Origin: Streptomyces sp. NBC_00691
GTDB lineage: Bacteria; Actinomycetota; Actinomycetes; Streptomycetales; Streptomycetaceae
Direction of reading: 5' to 3'
Assembly (NCBI RefSeq): GCF_036226665.1
Contig: NZ_CP109007.1
Coordinates: 4,938,501-5,002,500, forward strand
DNA: 64,000 nucleotides
A program made the translations under genes and the position numbers. A model generated the notes under the pieces. The model saw only the letters and a list, made by a program, of their open reading frames with translations. It did not search any database and had not been told where the DNA came from. This document shows, piece after piece, positions 32,283 to 39,426 of the stretch; position 1 is the first letter of the stretch; every line of letters starts with the position of its first letter.

Positions 32283-33905
32283 ATGATGCGGTACTCCATA
32301 CGAGGGCCCCACAAGGGCCCCGCACTCCTGGCGACGGCGGTGGCACTGGCCACCGTGGCGGCCTGTTCCGGCGGATCGCCGTCCGGCCCGGGGACGTCCG
32401 CCGCCCCCTCCGGCACGGCCTCCACGAGCGCGGCGCCCACCAGCGCGCCGCCCAGCCCGACGCCCACGCCGACCCGGACCTACCCGCTCTCCACCGCGCC
32501 CCGCACGATCCCCGCGGTCCGCGACCACGAGGCCGCCCGCGGACCCGGCTGGAAGCCCGCCGCCCCCGCGGGCGTCGTCGTCGCGGCCAACAGCCCGGGC
32601 CTCGCCGACGAGGGCAGGCTCCTCGCCGGGGAGCTCGGCATCCCGTACCGCGGCACCGTCGCCGTCGGGCCCGGGGACGTCGAGCTGGCGCTCGGCGGGA
32701 CCGGCGCCCGCGAGTCGTACACGCTGACCGTCCGTGACGACCGGGTCCGGATCACCGGCCCCGACGAGGCCGGGGTCTTCTACGGCACCCGCACCCTCAA
32801 GCAGTCGGTCAAGGCCACCGGCGCGGTGCCGGAGGGCGTCGTCACCGACGCGCCCGCGAAGCCCCAGCGCGGACTGAACGTCGACATCGCCCGCAAGTTC
32901 TTCACCGCCGGCTGGATCGAGGACCGGCTCCGCGAGATGGCCGACCTCAAGCTCAACCAGTTCGGTCTCCACTTCTCCGACGACCAGGGCTTCCGGATCG
33001 CCTCGGACTCCCACCCCGAGATCGTCTCCGCCCAGCACCTCAGCAAGGCCGAGGTGCGCCGGATCCTCGCCCTCGCGCAGAGCCTGCACATCACCGTCGT
33101 GCCCGAGATCGACTCGCCCGGACACCTCGGCGCCGTCCTGCGCGCCCACCCGGACCTCCAGCTGCGCAACGTCCGGGGGACGCCGCGGCAGGGCGCCATC
33201 GACATCTCCAAGCCGGCCTCGGCGAAGATCGTCGACGATCTGCTGCGCGAGTACTCCGCGCTCTTCCCCGGGGGCTGGTTCCACGTCGGCGCCGACGAGT
33301 ACCAGGCGCTGACCGTCCGCAGCCCCTCCGCCTCGTACCCGCAGCTGGCCGAGGCGGCGCGGCAGAAGTACGGGCCCCAGGCCGGCGTCCAGGACCTCGC
33401 GGAGGGCTGGCTGAACGACCGCGCCGCCGTCGTGCGCACGGCCGGGAAGACGGCCAAGGCCTGGAACGACGGCTTCTTCCGCGGTGGCGTCGTCACCGCG
33501 GACCGGCGCATCGAGGTCGAGTACTGGACGGGCAAGGAGATCGGCGCGCGCCCGCCCTCCGAGTACCTGGCCGAGGGCCGCCAGGTCGTGAACCTCAACG
33601 ACGAGTACCTGTACTACGTCCTCGGCGAGCCCAACCAGTTCACGTACCCCACGGGCCGCCGCATCTACGAGCAGTGGACCCCCCTGGTCCTGCGCGGCAC
33701 GACCCCGGTCGCCGCCCGGTACGCCCCCCAGATCCTGGGCGCCCGGTTCGCGGTCTGGTGCGACCTGTCGGCGGCCCAGACCCCGGCCCAGGTCGCGAAC
33801 GGCATCCGCATGCCGCTGACGGCCCTCGCCCAGAAGGTCTGGGACGCCAGGACGCCGACCCTGACGTGGGACCGGTTCACGGCACTGGCGACGCAGCTGC
33901 GGTGA
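32283..33905 (+). CDS. beta-N-acetylhexosaminidase (GH20) lipoprotein
   Basis: A secreted glycoside hydrolase of 540 residues. Signal peptide with a lipobox-like LATVAACSGG (Cys near 25), a Ser/Thr/Pro-rich linker to about 70, a GH20b-type N-terminal domain, and the catalytic barrel: PQRGLNVDIARKFFTAGWIE, LHFSDDQGFRI, VPEIDSPGHLGAVL, and the GH20 catalytic Asp-Glu pair in GGWFHVGADEYQ. It removes terminal GlcNAc/GalNAc from chitooligosaccharides or muropeptides. Start ATG 32283 with GGAGG 7 bases upstream (ATG 32286 also possible). No convincing dre site was found before it. Confidence 0.93.
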   Translation: MMRYSIRGPHKGPALLATAVALATVAACSGGSPSGPGTSAAPSGTASTSAAPTSAPPSPTPTPTRTYPLSTAPRTIPAVRDHEAARGPGWKPAAPAGVVVAANSPGLADEGRLLAGELGIPYRGTVAVGPGDVELALGGTGARESYTLTVRDDRVRITGPDEAGVFYGTRTLKQSVKATGAVPEGVVTDAPAKPQRGLNVDIARKFFTAGWIEDRLREMADLKLNQFGLHFSDDQGFRIASDSHPEIVSAQHLSKAEVRRILALAQSLHITVVPEIDSPGHLGAVLRAHPDLQLRNVRGTPRQGAIDISKPASAKIVDDLLREYSALFPGGWFHVGADEYQALTVRSPSASYPQLAEAARQKYGPQAGVQDLAEGWLNDRAAVVRTAGKTAKAWNDGFFRGGVVTADRRIEVEYWTGKEIGARPPSEYLAEGRQVVNLNDEYLYYVLGEPNQFTYPTGRRIYEQWTPLVLRGTTPVAARYAPQILGARFAVWCDLSAAQTPAQVANGIRMPLTALAQKVWDARTPTLTWDRFTALATQLR

Positions 33906-33992
33906 TCTTCGACGTGGACGGGATCGGTCCGGATCGCGTACGTTCCCCCGGCGGCGGCCGCCCGGCCGCCACAGGATCCCGGGGGGGACCAC

Positions 33993-34634
33993 ATGCTCAT
34001 GCTGCGCAATCCGAACGGCCTTTCCCACGCCGTCGTGGCCCTGCTCGGGGGCAACATCTTCTTCGACGTCCTGCTCGGTCTCGCCGACATCCGTGATCTG
34101 GCGGCCGACGAGACGGAGTACGTGGATTCGACGAGGTTCGGGACGCTCGACCTGAACCTGGTGTACAGCCTGTCGTTCACGCTGTACGTGGCGACGGGGA
34201 TCGTCTTCATCGTCTGGTTCCACCGGCTGCGGAAGAACGCCGAGGTCTGGGCCGCTGACCTGCAGACCCGGAAGCCGGGCTACGCCGTCGGAGGCTGGTT
34301 CATTCCCATCGGCAACTTCTGGATCCCCCGGGCGGTCGCCGTGGAGATCTGGCGGGCCAGCCGCTGGGAGCCGTACGCCGCCGACGGCAAGCGGGAGCTG
34401 ACGCTGCTCAACACCTGGTGGACCTGCTGGATCGTCGGCACCGTCGTGAACTGGACCTCCGGCCAGATGCTCAAGACGGCGGAGACCACCGGCGACTACG
34501 ACGCCGCGAGCCAGTGGTCGCTCGTCGGCTTCGGACTCGACATCGTCGCCGCCGTCCTCGCCATCCTCGTCGTCCGCCGTCTGACCTCTATGCAGCACAC
34601 CAAGGCCACTGGCATGATTCCGGCCGCGCAGTGA
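33993..34634 (+). CDS. DUF4328 domain membrane protein
   Basis: A 213-residue protein with four membrane helices. The DUF4328 signature is clear: IVFIVWFHRLRKNAEVWAAD, then RKPGYAVGGWFIPIGNFWIP and AVEIWRASRW. Function unknown. Start ATG 33993 follows a run of seven G residues that may act as the ribosome site; a second ATG is at 33999. It follows the hexosaminidase gene by 87 bases on the same strand but may be independent. Confidence 0.85.
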   Translation: MLMLRNPNGLSHAVVALLGGNIFFDVLLGLADIRDLAADETEYVDSTRFGTLDLNLVYSLSFTLYVATGIVFIVWFHRLRKNAEVWAADLQTRKPGYAVGGWFIPIGNFWIPRAVAVEIWRASRWEPYAADGKRELTLLNTWWTCWIVGTVVNWTSGQMLKTAETTGDYDAASQWSLVGFGLDIVAAVLAILVVRRLTSMQHTKATGMIPAAQ

Positions 34635-34700
34635 CGAAAAAGCGCTGTCCGGCGCAGTAGGGGACGTACTGCGTCCGTATCTGGTGGCGAGGAGGCGTCC

Positions 34701-35270
34701 ATGACGTCGGTGACGGGTCGGAGCCTGCTGGAACTGATCGACGGGGCCGACGAGCGGGGCCTGGCCGCGGCCGGTCTCGCCTGCCTCGACCGCTGCCTCC
34801 CGCTGCTCCCCGGTGACCGGGGCGACGCCCTGCGCCCCGTGTGGGCCGCCGTCGCACGCGGCGACGGCGCGGCCTGGGGCGAGGCCGTCGCCAAGGCCCA
34901 GGTCGAACTGGACGTGGAGCCGGGCGCCGACGACGCGGACGCCGGGGCCGTACGCGGCATGCTCGCGTTCGCCCCGACGGCCTGGACGGCCGACGCCCTG
35001 CGCGTCTGGGCCGCGGCCTGCTCGGCCACGGCCCTCGCCCTGCACGGGCGGTACGACGCCGCCGACGTGCCCGACGGCCTCGTCGAGCGCTGCCAGGCCG
35101 GCGACGCGGACGGCGCGGGCCCGCTGCTCGCGGGAGAGCTCCGCCGTCAGCAGGCCGTCCTCGACTCGGTCGCCCACGGCCCGACCGGCCTGCGCCGGGC
35201 GCGTGAACTCTCCGTCGAGGGCGGCCGGGTGCTGCGCGCGGTCGTCTCCCGCCGGGCCCGCACCGCCTGA
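34701..35270 (+). CDS. hypothetical helical protein
   Basis: A 189-residue Ala-rich, mostly helical, soluble protein beginning MTSVTGRSLLELIDGADERG with ATG 34701 and a strong GAGGAGG site. Leu/Ala/Arg periodicity runs throughout (LAAAGLACLDRCLPLLPGDR; ELRRQQAVLDSVAHGPTGLR). I recognise no domain and no catalytic motif. It ends 8 bases before the convergent Clp-N gene. Confidence 0.7.
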   Translation: MTSVTGRSLLELIDGADERGLAAAGLACLDRCLPLLPGDRGDALRPVWAAVARGDGAAWGEAVAKAQVELDVEPGADDADAGAVRGMLAFAPTAWTADALRVWAAACSATALALHGRYDAADVPDGLVERCQAGDADGAGPLLAGELRRQQAVLDSVAHGPTGLRRARELSVEGGRVLRAVVSRRARTA

Positions 35271-35277
35271 CCAGGCC

Positions 35278-36021
35278 CTAGGACGCCGCCTCCGGGGACG
35301 TGATCGTCGCCGAGGCGATCGTCTCGGCGATCTGCCGCTCCGCCGTGGACTTGTCGAGTCCGAGGCCGGTCAGTACGCCCGTACCGTCCTCGTGCTCCAG
35401 GAGGGCGAGCAGGATGTGCTCGGTGCCGACGTAGTTGTGGCCGAGGCGCAGCGCCTCGCGGAACGTCAGCTCCAGGACCTTCTTCGCCGCCGTGTCGAAC
35501 GGGACGAGCGCGGGCATCTCGGCGGCGGGCGGCGGCAGGGTCGCCGTGACGGTCTCACGGACCTCGTCGACGGTCACGCCCCGCGAGGTGATCCAGAGCG
35601 CCGCGAGCCCCTCGGGCTCGGCGAGCAGGCCGAGCGTCAGGTGGGCGGGGGAGATCTCGTCGTTCCCGGCGCTCCTGGCCTCGTTCTGGGAGGAGACGAC
35701 GACGTTCCGCGCCCGGGGGGTGAAGCGGCCGAACCCCGCGCTCGCGTCCATCTTCTCCGCGTCCGGGTCCTTGGGGACGAATCGCTTCTGGGCCGCCTGG
35801 CGGGTGACGCCCATGCTGCGGCCGATATCGGTCCAGGAGGCGCCGGAGCGCCGGGCCTGGTCCACGAAGTGGCCGATGAGGTGGTCGGCGACCTCGCCGA
35901 GGTGGTCCGCCGCGATGACCGCGTCGGAGAGCTGGTCCAGCGCGTCGGGGTGGACCTTCTTGATCGCTTCGATGAGTTCGTCGAGGCGGACAGGGACATT
36001 CATGCCGACTGGATGCGTCAT
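35278..36021 (-). CDS. Clp N-domain protein with HTH
   Basis: A 247-residue protein without an ATPase domain. An N-terminal helical DNA-binding-like part (about 1-80, GASWTDIGRSMGVTRQAAQK) is followed by two Clp_N repeats (FGRFTPRARNVVVSSQNEAR; FDTAAKKVLELTFREALRLG with NYVGTEHILLALL). Clp_N repeats in ClpA/C bind substrates or adaptors. Here they are coupled to an HTH, so a DNA-binding regulator sensing unfolded protein or Clp status is conceivable (inference). ATG 36021 looks leaderless: TAGGGT ends 6 bases before it, and TTGACA lies 17 bases further up, overlapped by an inverted repeat, which suggests autoregulation. Confidence 0.85.
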   Translation of the reverse strand: MTHPVGMNVPVRLDELIEAIKKVHPDALDQLSDAVIAADHLGEVADHLIGHFVDQARRSGASWTDIGRSMGVTRQAAQKRFVPKDPDAEKMDASAGFGRFTPRARNVVVSSQNEARSAGNDEISPAHLTLGLLAEPEGLAALWITSRGVTVDEVRETVTATLPPPAAEMPALVPFDTAAKKVLELTFREALRLGHNYVGTEHILLALLEHEDGTGVLTGLGLDKSTAERQIAETIASATITSPEAAS

Positions 36022-36027
36022 GAGGCA

Positions 36028-36070
36028 ACCCTAGGTTGACAGTTGAGGACTGTCAACCTTCGGTTGACAC
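36028..36070 (-). promoter_or_regulatory. promoter with dyad operator of Clp-N/HTH gene
   Basis: On the minus strand -35 TTGACA (36056-36051), a 17-base spacer and -10 TAGGGT (36033-36028). An inverted repeat, AGGTTGACAG (36033-36042) with CTGTCAACCT (36050-36059), covers the -35 and spacer, and a third half-site GGTTGACAC lies at 36062-36070. Repressor binding would block the promoter. Confidence 0.75.
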
Positions 36071-36406
36071 TCGGGTGAAGGGTGAGCGGCCCGAGGGGTC
36101 CGAGGGGAGAAAAAGGGAGACGGCCGGGGTCGCCACCCCCCACAGGAGAGACCCCGGCCGTCGTCCACGGAGCCGCAGCACGGCTCCGTACTCCATTCAG
36201 CGCCGGGAGTGCGCTTTGTGTCACACCGCGGCCGCGGCGGAGGCGTGCCGCGCACCACCGCCCGAAGGTTGCAAGTTGTACAAAGAGCCCGGACCGCGTG
36301 GACGTGGCGCCGCGACACGACGTAGCGTGCAGATGCGCGAGACGGCGCGGCGGCGGTGACCAGCCGCGATGAGGCGACGACGCGACCGACGAACAGGGTT
36401 TGGGGA
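36071..36406. other. intergenic region before sigma gene
   Basis: About 336 bases containing the hairpin at 36119-36162 and a locally AT-rich patch (TTGCAAGTTGTACAAAGAG, near 36266-36290). TAGCGT near 36322 could be a -10 for the sigma gene. No protein-coding gene is supported here, but a leftward non-coding transcript is possible. Confidence 0.4.
36119..36162 (-). terminator. 13-pair hairpin with leftward U-tract
   Basis: GACGGCCGGGGTC (36119-36131) is the exact complement of GACCCCGGCCGTC (36150-36162), with an 18-base loop. On the minus strand it is followed by CTCCCTTTTTCTC, a proper terminator tail; the plus-strand side has no U-tract. No annotated leftward gene lies upstream of it, so it may end an unannotated RNA. 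Confidence 0.7.
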
Positions 36407-37096
36407 GTGCTGGGGGACGACGCGGAGCTGACGGCCGCGGTGCTCGCTGCGCAGGACGGGGACGAGGACGCGTTCCGTACTGTGTATCGCGCCGTGCATC
36501 CACGGTTGCTCGGCTACATACGCACACTGGTCGGCGACACCGAGGCGGAGGACGTCGCCTCGGAGGCCTGGCTCCAGATAGCCCGCGACCTCGACCGCTT
36601 CGACGGCGACGCGGACCGCTTCCGCGGCTGGGCCGCCCGGATCGCCCGCAACCGGGCCCTCGACCACGTCCGCATGCGCGGCAGGCGCCCCGCGGTCGGC
36701 GCCGACGAGACCGAACTCACCGACAAGCCCGCCGCGTCCGACACCGCGGGCGAGGCCCTGGAGGCACTGGCCACCGGCCACACCATGCAGCTGATCGCCC
36801 AGCTCCCGCAGGACCAGGCCGAGGCGGTCGTCCTGCGCGTCGTCGTCGGCCTCGACGCCAAGACCGCCGCCGACACCCTGGGGAAACGCCCCGGAGCCGT
36901 CCGTACCGCGGCCCATCGCGGCCTCAAGAAGCTGGCCGAACTCCTCGGCGTCGACGGCGAGCCGGCCGGCCCCGACGGCGCCGGTGAGGCCGTCGTACCG
37001 CTGGACGGTGTCCCTCCGCAACGCGGGCGCGTGCCGGGGTCCGTGGCCCCGGGCGGTGTGACGCAATCGCGTCCGCGTACGCAGAAGGACATGTGA
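36407..37096 (+). CDS. RNA polymerase sigma factor (ECF-like)
   Basis: A sigma-70 family factor of 229 residues. Region 2: AFRTVYRAVHPRLLGYIRTL, EAEDVASEAWLQIARDLDRF and FRGWAARIARNRALDHVRMR. Region 4: IAQLPQDQAEAVVLRVVVGL, then KTAADTLGKRPGAVRTAAHR. The tail of about 45 residues is Pro/Gly-rich. GTG 36407 (VLGDDAELT) is chosen; GTG 36356 is an in-frame alternative, and neither has a good ribosome site. Its TGA shares a base with the next gene's ATG (TGATG), so the membrane protein downstream is co-translated and is the likely regulator. Confidence 0.9.
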   Translation: MLGDDAELTAAVLAAQDGDEDAFRTVYRAVHPRLLGYIRTLVGDTEAEDVASEAWLQIARDLDRFDGDADRFRGWAARIARNRALDHVRMRGRRPAVGADETELTDKPAASDTAGEALEALATGHTMQLIAQLPQDQAEAVVLRVVVGLDAKTAADTLGKRPGAVRTAAHRGLKKLAELLGVDGEPAGPDGAGEAVVPLDGVPPQRGRVPGSVAPGGVTQSRPRTQKDM

Positions 37097-38223
37097 TGGC
37101 CGACGAGCGGTACCAGTGGCTCGACCAGGAGGCCGCGGAGCGGCTGCTCCGCGGCGAGCCGGTCGAAGCCGTCGACGACCACGCGCGCTCCCGGGCCGAG
37201 CGCCTGGCCGGAGCCCTCGACGCGGCCCGCCTCCCGGCCGTCCCTCCGGCCGCACGCACCGAACTCCCGGGCGAGGCCGCCGCACTCGCGGCCTTCCGCG
37301 CGGCGCACGCGGAGCGCGCCGCCGCCCGAGCGGCCGCCCCCGTCGCCGCGGCCACCGTGAACCGCGCCGAACACGCCGAACTCGGCCGGGTGCGGCTCGC
37401 CCCCGTGCCCGCCCGGCGGCCCCGCTGGGGACGCTCCCTGCGGTACGGACTCGCCGCCGCGGTCGCCGCCGTCACCGTGGGAGGGGTCGCCGTCGCCGCG
37501 GGAACGGGTGTGCTGCCCATGGTGGGTCCCGCGCCCGCCAGCTCCGTCACGGCGGGGGAGAACGCCGACCCCCTCGTCTCGGAGGACCCCGGCATACGCC
37601 AGGACCCCGAGGCACCCTCGACGGAGCCGGGCGGCGGCGGTGACGGCACACCCGGCGCGTCCCCCTCGGCCACCACCCCGCCGTCCACCGGATCCCCCGA
37701 CGGGAACGGCACGGACACCCAGGGCCCGGGCAGCCCGAGGCCGGACAGGGGCACACCGGGCACCGGCACGGGAACGGGCACCGCCCCGACCGGACCGGGC
37801 AAGGAGACCGGCGGCACCGGCACGAACGACGGCACGGGCGGCGACCCGAGCATGGCGAAGTCCCGCGAACGGGTCCTCAAGGCCTGCCGGGCGTTCCGCT
37901 CGGGGCAGCTCGACGCCACCGGCCGCAAGGGGCTCACGAGCATCCTGCGCGACGGCGAGACCCTGCGCCGCTACTGCGACCGGATCCTGGGCGGCGGCAC
38001 TGCCGCGCCCGAGGACGGCGGCAGCGACGGCGGCAGCGACAAGGACGCCACGAAGGACGGGTCCGACGACGACCCCAAGGGCGACGGGAGCGACGGCCGG
38101 AACGGCGACAGCGGCCGGGACCGCCGCGACACGGCCCGTTCCCCGGCCCCCGGCAGCGCCGGACTCACCGCCGTACTGCCCCTCGGAATCGGCGTCGGAG
38201 CACGCGTCCCGCTCCCGGTGTAA
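37096..38223 (+). CDS. membrane protein coupled to sigma factor (anti-sigma-like)
   Basis: A 375-residue protein. The cytoplasmic N-terminus (about 1-115) has a helical, anti-sigma-like character (WLDQEAAERLLRGEPVEAVD), followed by one helix (about 116-135, YGLAAAVAAVTVGGVAVAAG). The long extracellular part has a Thr/Pro/Gly-rich stalk, a small Cys-containing helical module (RVLKACRAFRSGQLDATGRK, then LRRYCDRILGG) and an acidic Asp/Gly-rich stretch (GSDGGSDKDATKDGSDDD). A final hydrophobic stretch (AGLTAVLPLGIGVGARVPL) ends the protein. There is no zinc-binding anti-sigma motif. Start ATG 37096 is coupled to the sigma gene. Role as anti-sigma factor or signal input is inferred from context. 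Confidence 0.78.
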   Translation: MADERYQWLDQEAAERLLRGEPVEAVDDHARSRAERLAGALDAARLPAVPPAARTELPGEAAALAAFRAAHAERAAARAAAPVAAATVNRAEHAELGRVRLAPVPARRPRWGRSLRYGLAAAVAAVTVGGVAVAAGTGVLPMVGPAPASSVTAGENADPLVSEDPGIRQDPEAPSTEPGGGGDGTPGASPSATTPPSTGSPDGNGTDTQGPGSPRPDRGTPGTGTGTGTAPTGPGKETGGTGTNDGTGGDPSMAKSRERVLKACRAFRSGQLDATGRKGLTSILRDGETLRRYCDRILGGGTAAPEDGGSDGGSDKDATKDGSDDDPKGDGSDGRNGDSGRDRRDTARSPAPGSAGLTAVLPLGIGVGARVPLPV

Positions 38224-38320
38224 CACTTCCGGACCCGCCGGCGCAGTACTGAGTGTGCCGACTGGTCATCGGCCGCGCAGTGAGCCGGGGTTCCCCCCGT
38301 ACCTACGGCTCCGCGCACAT

Positions 38321-38359
38321 GGCGCGGGTGGGACACGTTCCCCCGGTCCCACCCGCGCC
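38321..38359. terminator. terminator between convergent genes
   Basis: GGCGCGGGTGGGAC (38321-38334) pairs perfectly with GTCCCACCCGCGCC (38346-38359), a 14-pair stem with an 11-base loop followed by a pyrimidine tract. Confidence 0.75.
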
Positions 38360-38402
38360 CTCTCCCTTCCCCTCCCGGCTCACCGGTGGACGGGGCCCCC
38401 GG

Positions 38403-39302
38403 TCACCAGTGGACGACGACCTTGTCGCCGACCTTCACCTGGTCGAAGAGGGTCGTGAGCTTGGCCCGGTCCCGGACGTTGACGCAGCCGTGCGAGGCGC
38501 CGTTGTAGCCGCGCGCCGCGAAGTCCGCCGAGTAGTGCACCGCCTGGCCGCGGCTGAAGTACATCGAGAGCGGCATGGGCGTGTGGTAGAGCCGCGACCA
38601 GTCCTGCCGGACCTTGCGCTCCACGGTGAAGATGCCCTCGCGGGTCGGGGTGTTCTCCGAGCCGAAGCGGACGTCCATCGACGAGACGACCTTGCCGTCG
38701 ATCATCCAGGCGAGCGTCCGGCTCTCCTTGCTGACGCACAGCACCCGGCCGGTCATGCACCGCGCGTCGGGAGTGTCCAGCTGGTTGGTCGTCGACGGCT
38801 TCAGCTCGTCAGCGGTCGGCTTCCGGCTCGCGTCGAGCAGCCGCTGCCAGGTCGTGCCGTCGACCGAACCCGTCCGGGGCAGCCCCTCCTTCTTCTGGAA
38901 GGCCTTGACCGAGCCGGCCGTCATCGTCCCGTAGAAACCGGTGGGCGCGCGGTCGAAGTGCTTGAGCTGCCGCAGCCGCGCCTGGAGCTCACGGACCTGC
39001 TCGTTCTCGTCGCCGTCGTCCAGCAGGACCTTCGCCGCCCCGGAAGGAGAACCGGAGGGAGTCCCGGAAGGGGTCCCGGAGGGCGACTCCGTGGGCGCCG
39101 CGGTGGTGGCCGACGGGGACGGGGGCTTGCCGTCCTCCGTAGGGGCGTCGGTCGGGGCGCTCGCGGTCGGCCGGGAGGCCGAGGGCGTCGGGCTCCCGGA
39201 GCCGCCTCCGGAGCCGGCGGCCTGGGCCGTACAGCCGGCGGCGAGAGTCACCGAGGCCGCTGCCAGAACCACTCTGCGTATGACGGAAGAAGACCGCTTC
39301 AT
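38403..39302 (-). CDS. L,D-transpeptidase lipoprotein with peptidoglycan-binding domain
   Basis: A 299-residue secreted cell-wall enzyme making 3-3 peptidoglycan crosslinks. Lipobox VTLAAGCTAQ (Cys about 24), a Ser/Pro/Thr stalk with PSGTPSGTPSGSPSG repeats, a PG_binding_1 domain (VRELQARLRQLKHFDRAPTG, FYGTMTAGSVKAFQKKEGLP), and a YkuD domain ending in the active site: HYSADFAARGYNGASHGCVN with His, Ser-His-Gly-Cys. The start is ATG 39302. It is convergent with the sigma/membrane pair. Confidence 0.94.
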   Translation of the reverse strand: MKRSSSVIRRVVLAAASVTLAAGCTAQAAGSGGGSGSPTPSASRPTASAPTDAPTEDGKPPSPSATTAAPTESPSGTPSGTPSGSPSGAAKVLLDDGDENEQVRELQARLRQLKHFDRAPTGFYGTMTAGSVKAFQKKEGLPRTGSVDGTTWQRLLDASRKPTADELKPSTTNQLDTPDARCMTGRVLCVSKESRTLAWMIDGKVVSSMDVRFGSENTPTREGIFTVERKVRQDWSRLYHTPMPLSMYFSRGQAVHYSADFAARGYNGASHGCVNVRDRAKLTTLFDQVKVGDKVVVHW

Positions 39303-39426
39303 TGTTGCCCCCCGGGACGATTCGTATGTACCTAGGGATGCTTCCCGCGCGCGCGTGGTTGCGCGCGCTCAGGTCACGATCCGCGCATGCTGGGGGAGGG
39401 GCCCATCTCTTCGGGAGGCACAGTCA

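Noticed and set aside
31485..35177. A 1230-codon minus-strand open frame
   Set aside because: Only its last part is the OHCU decarboxylase. The rest lies antisense to the hexosaminidase and DUF4328 genes and has the composition of a GC-rich shadow frame.
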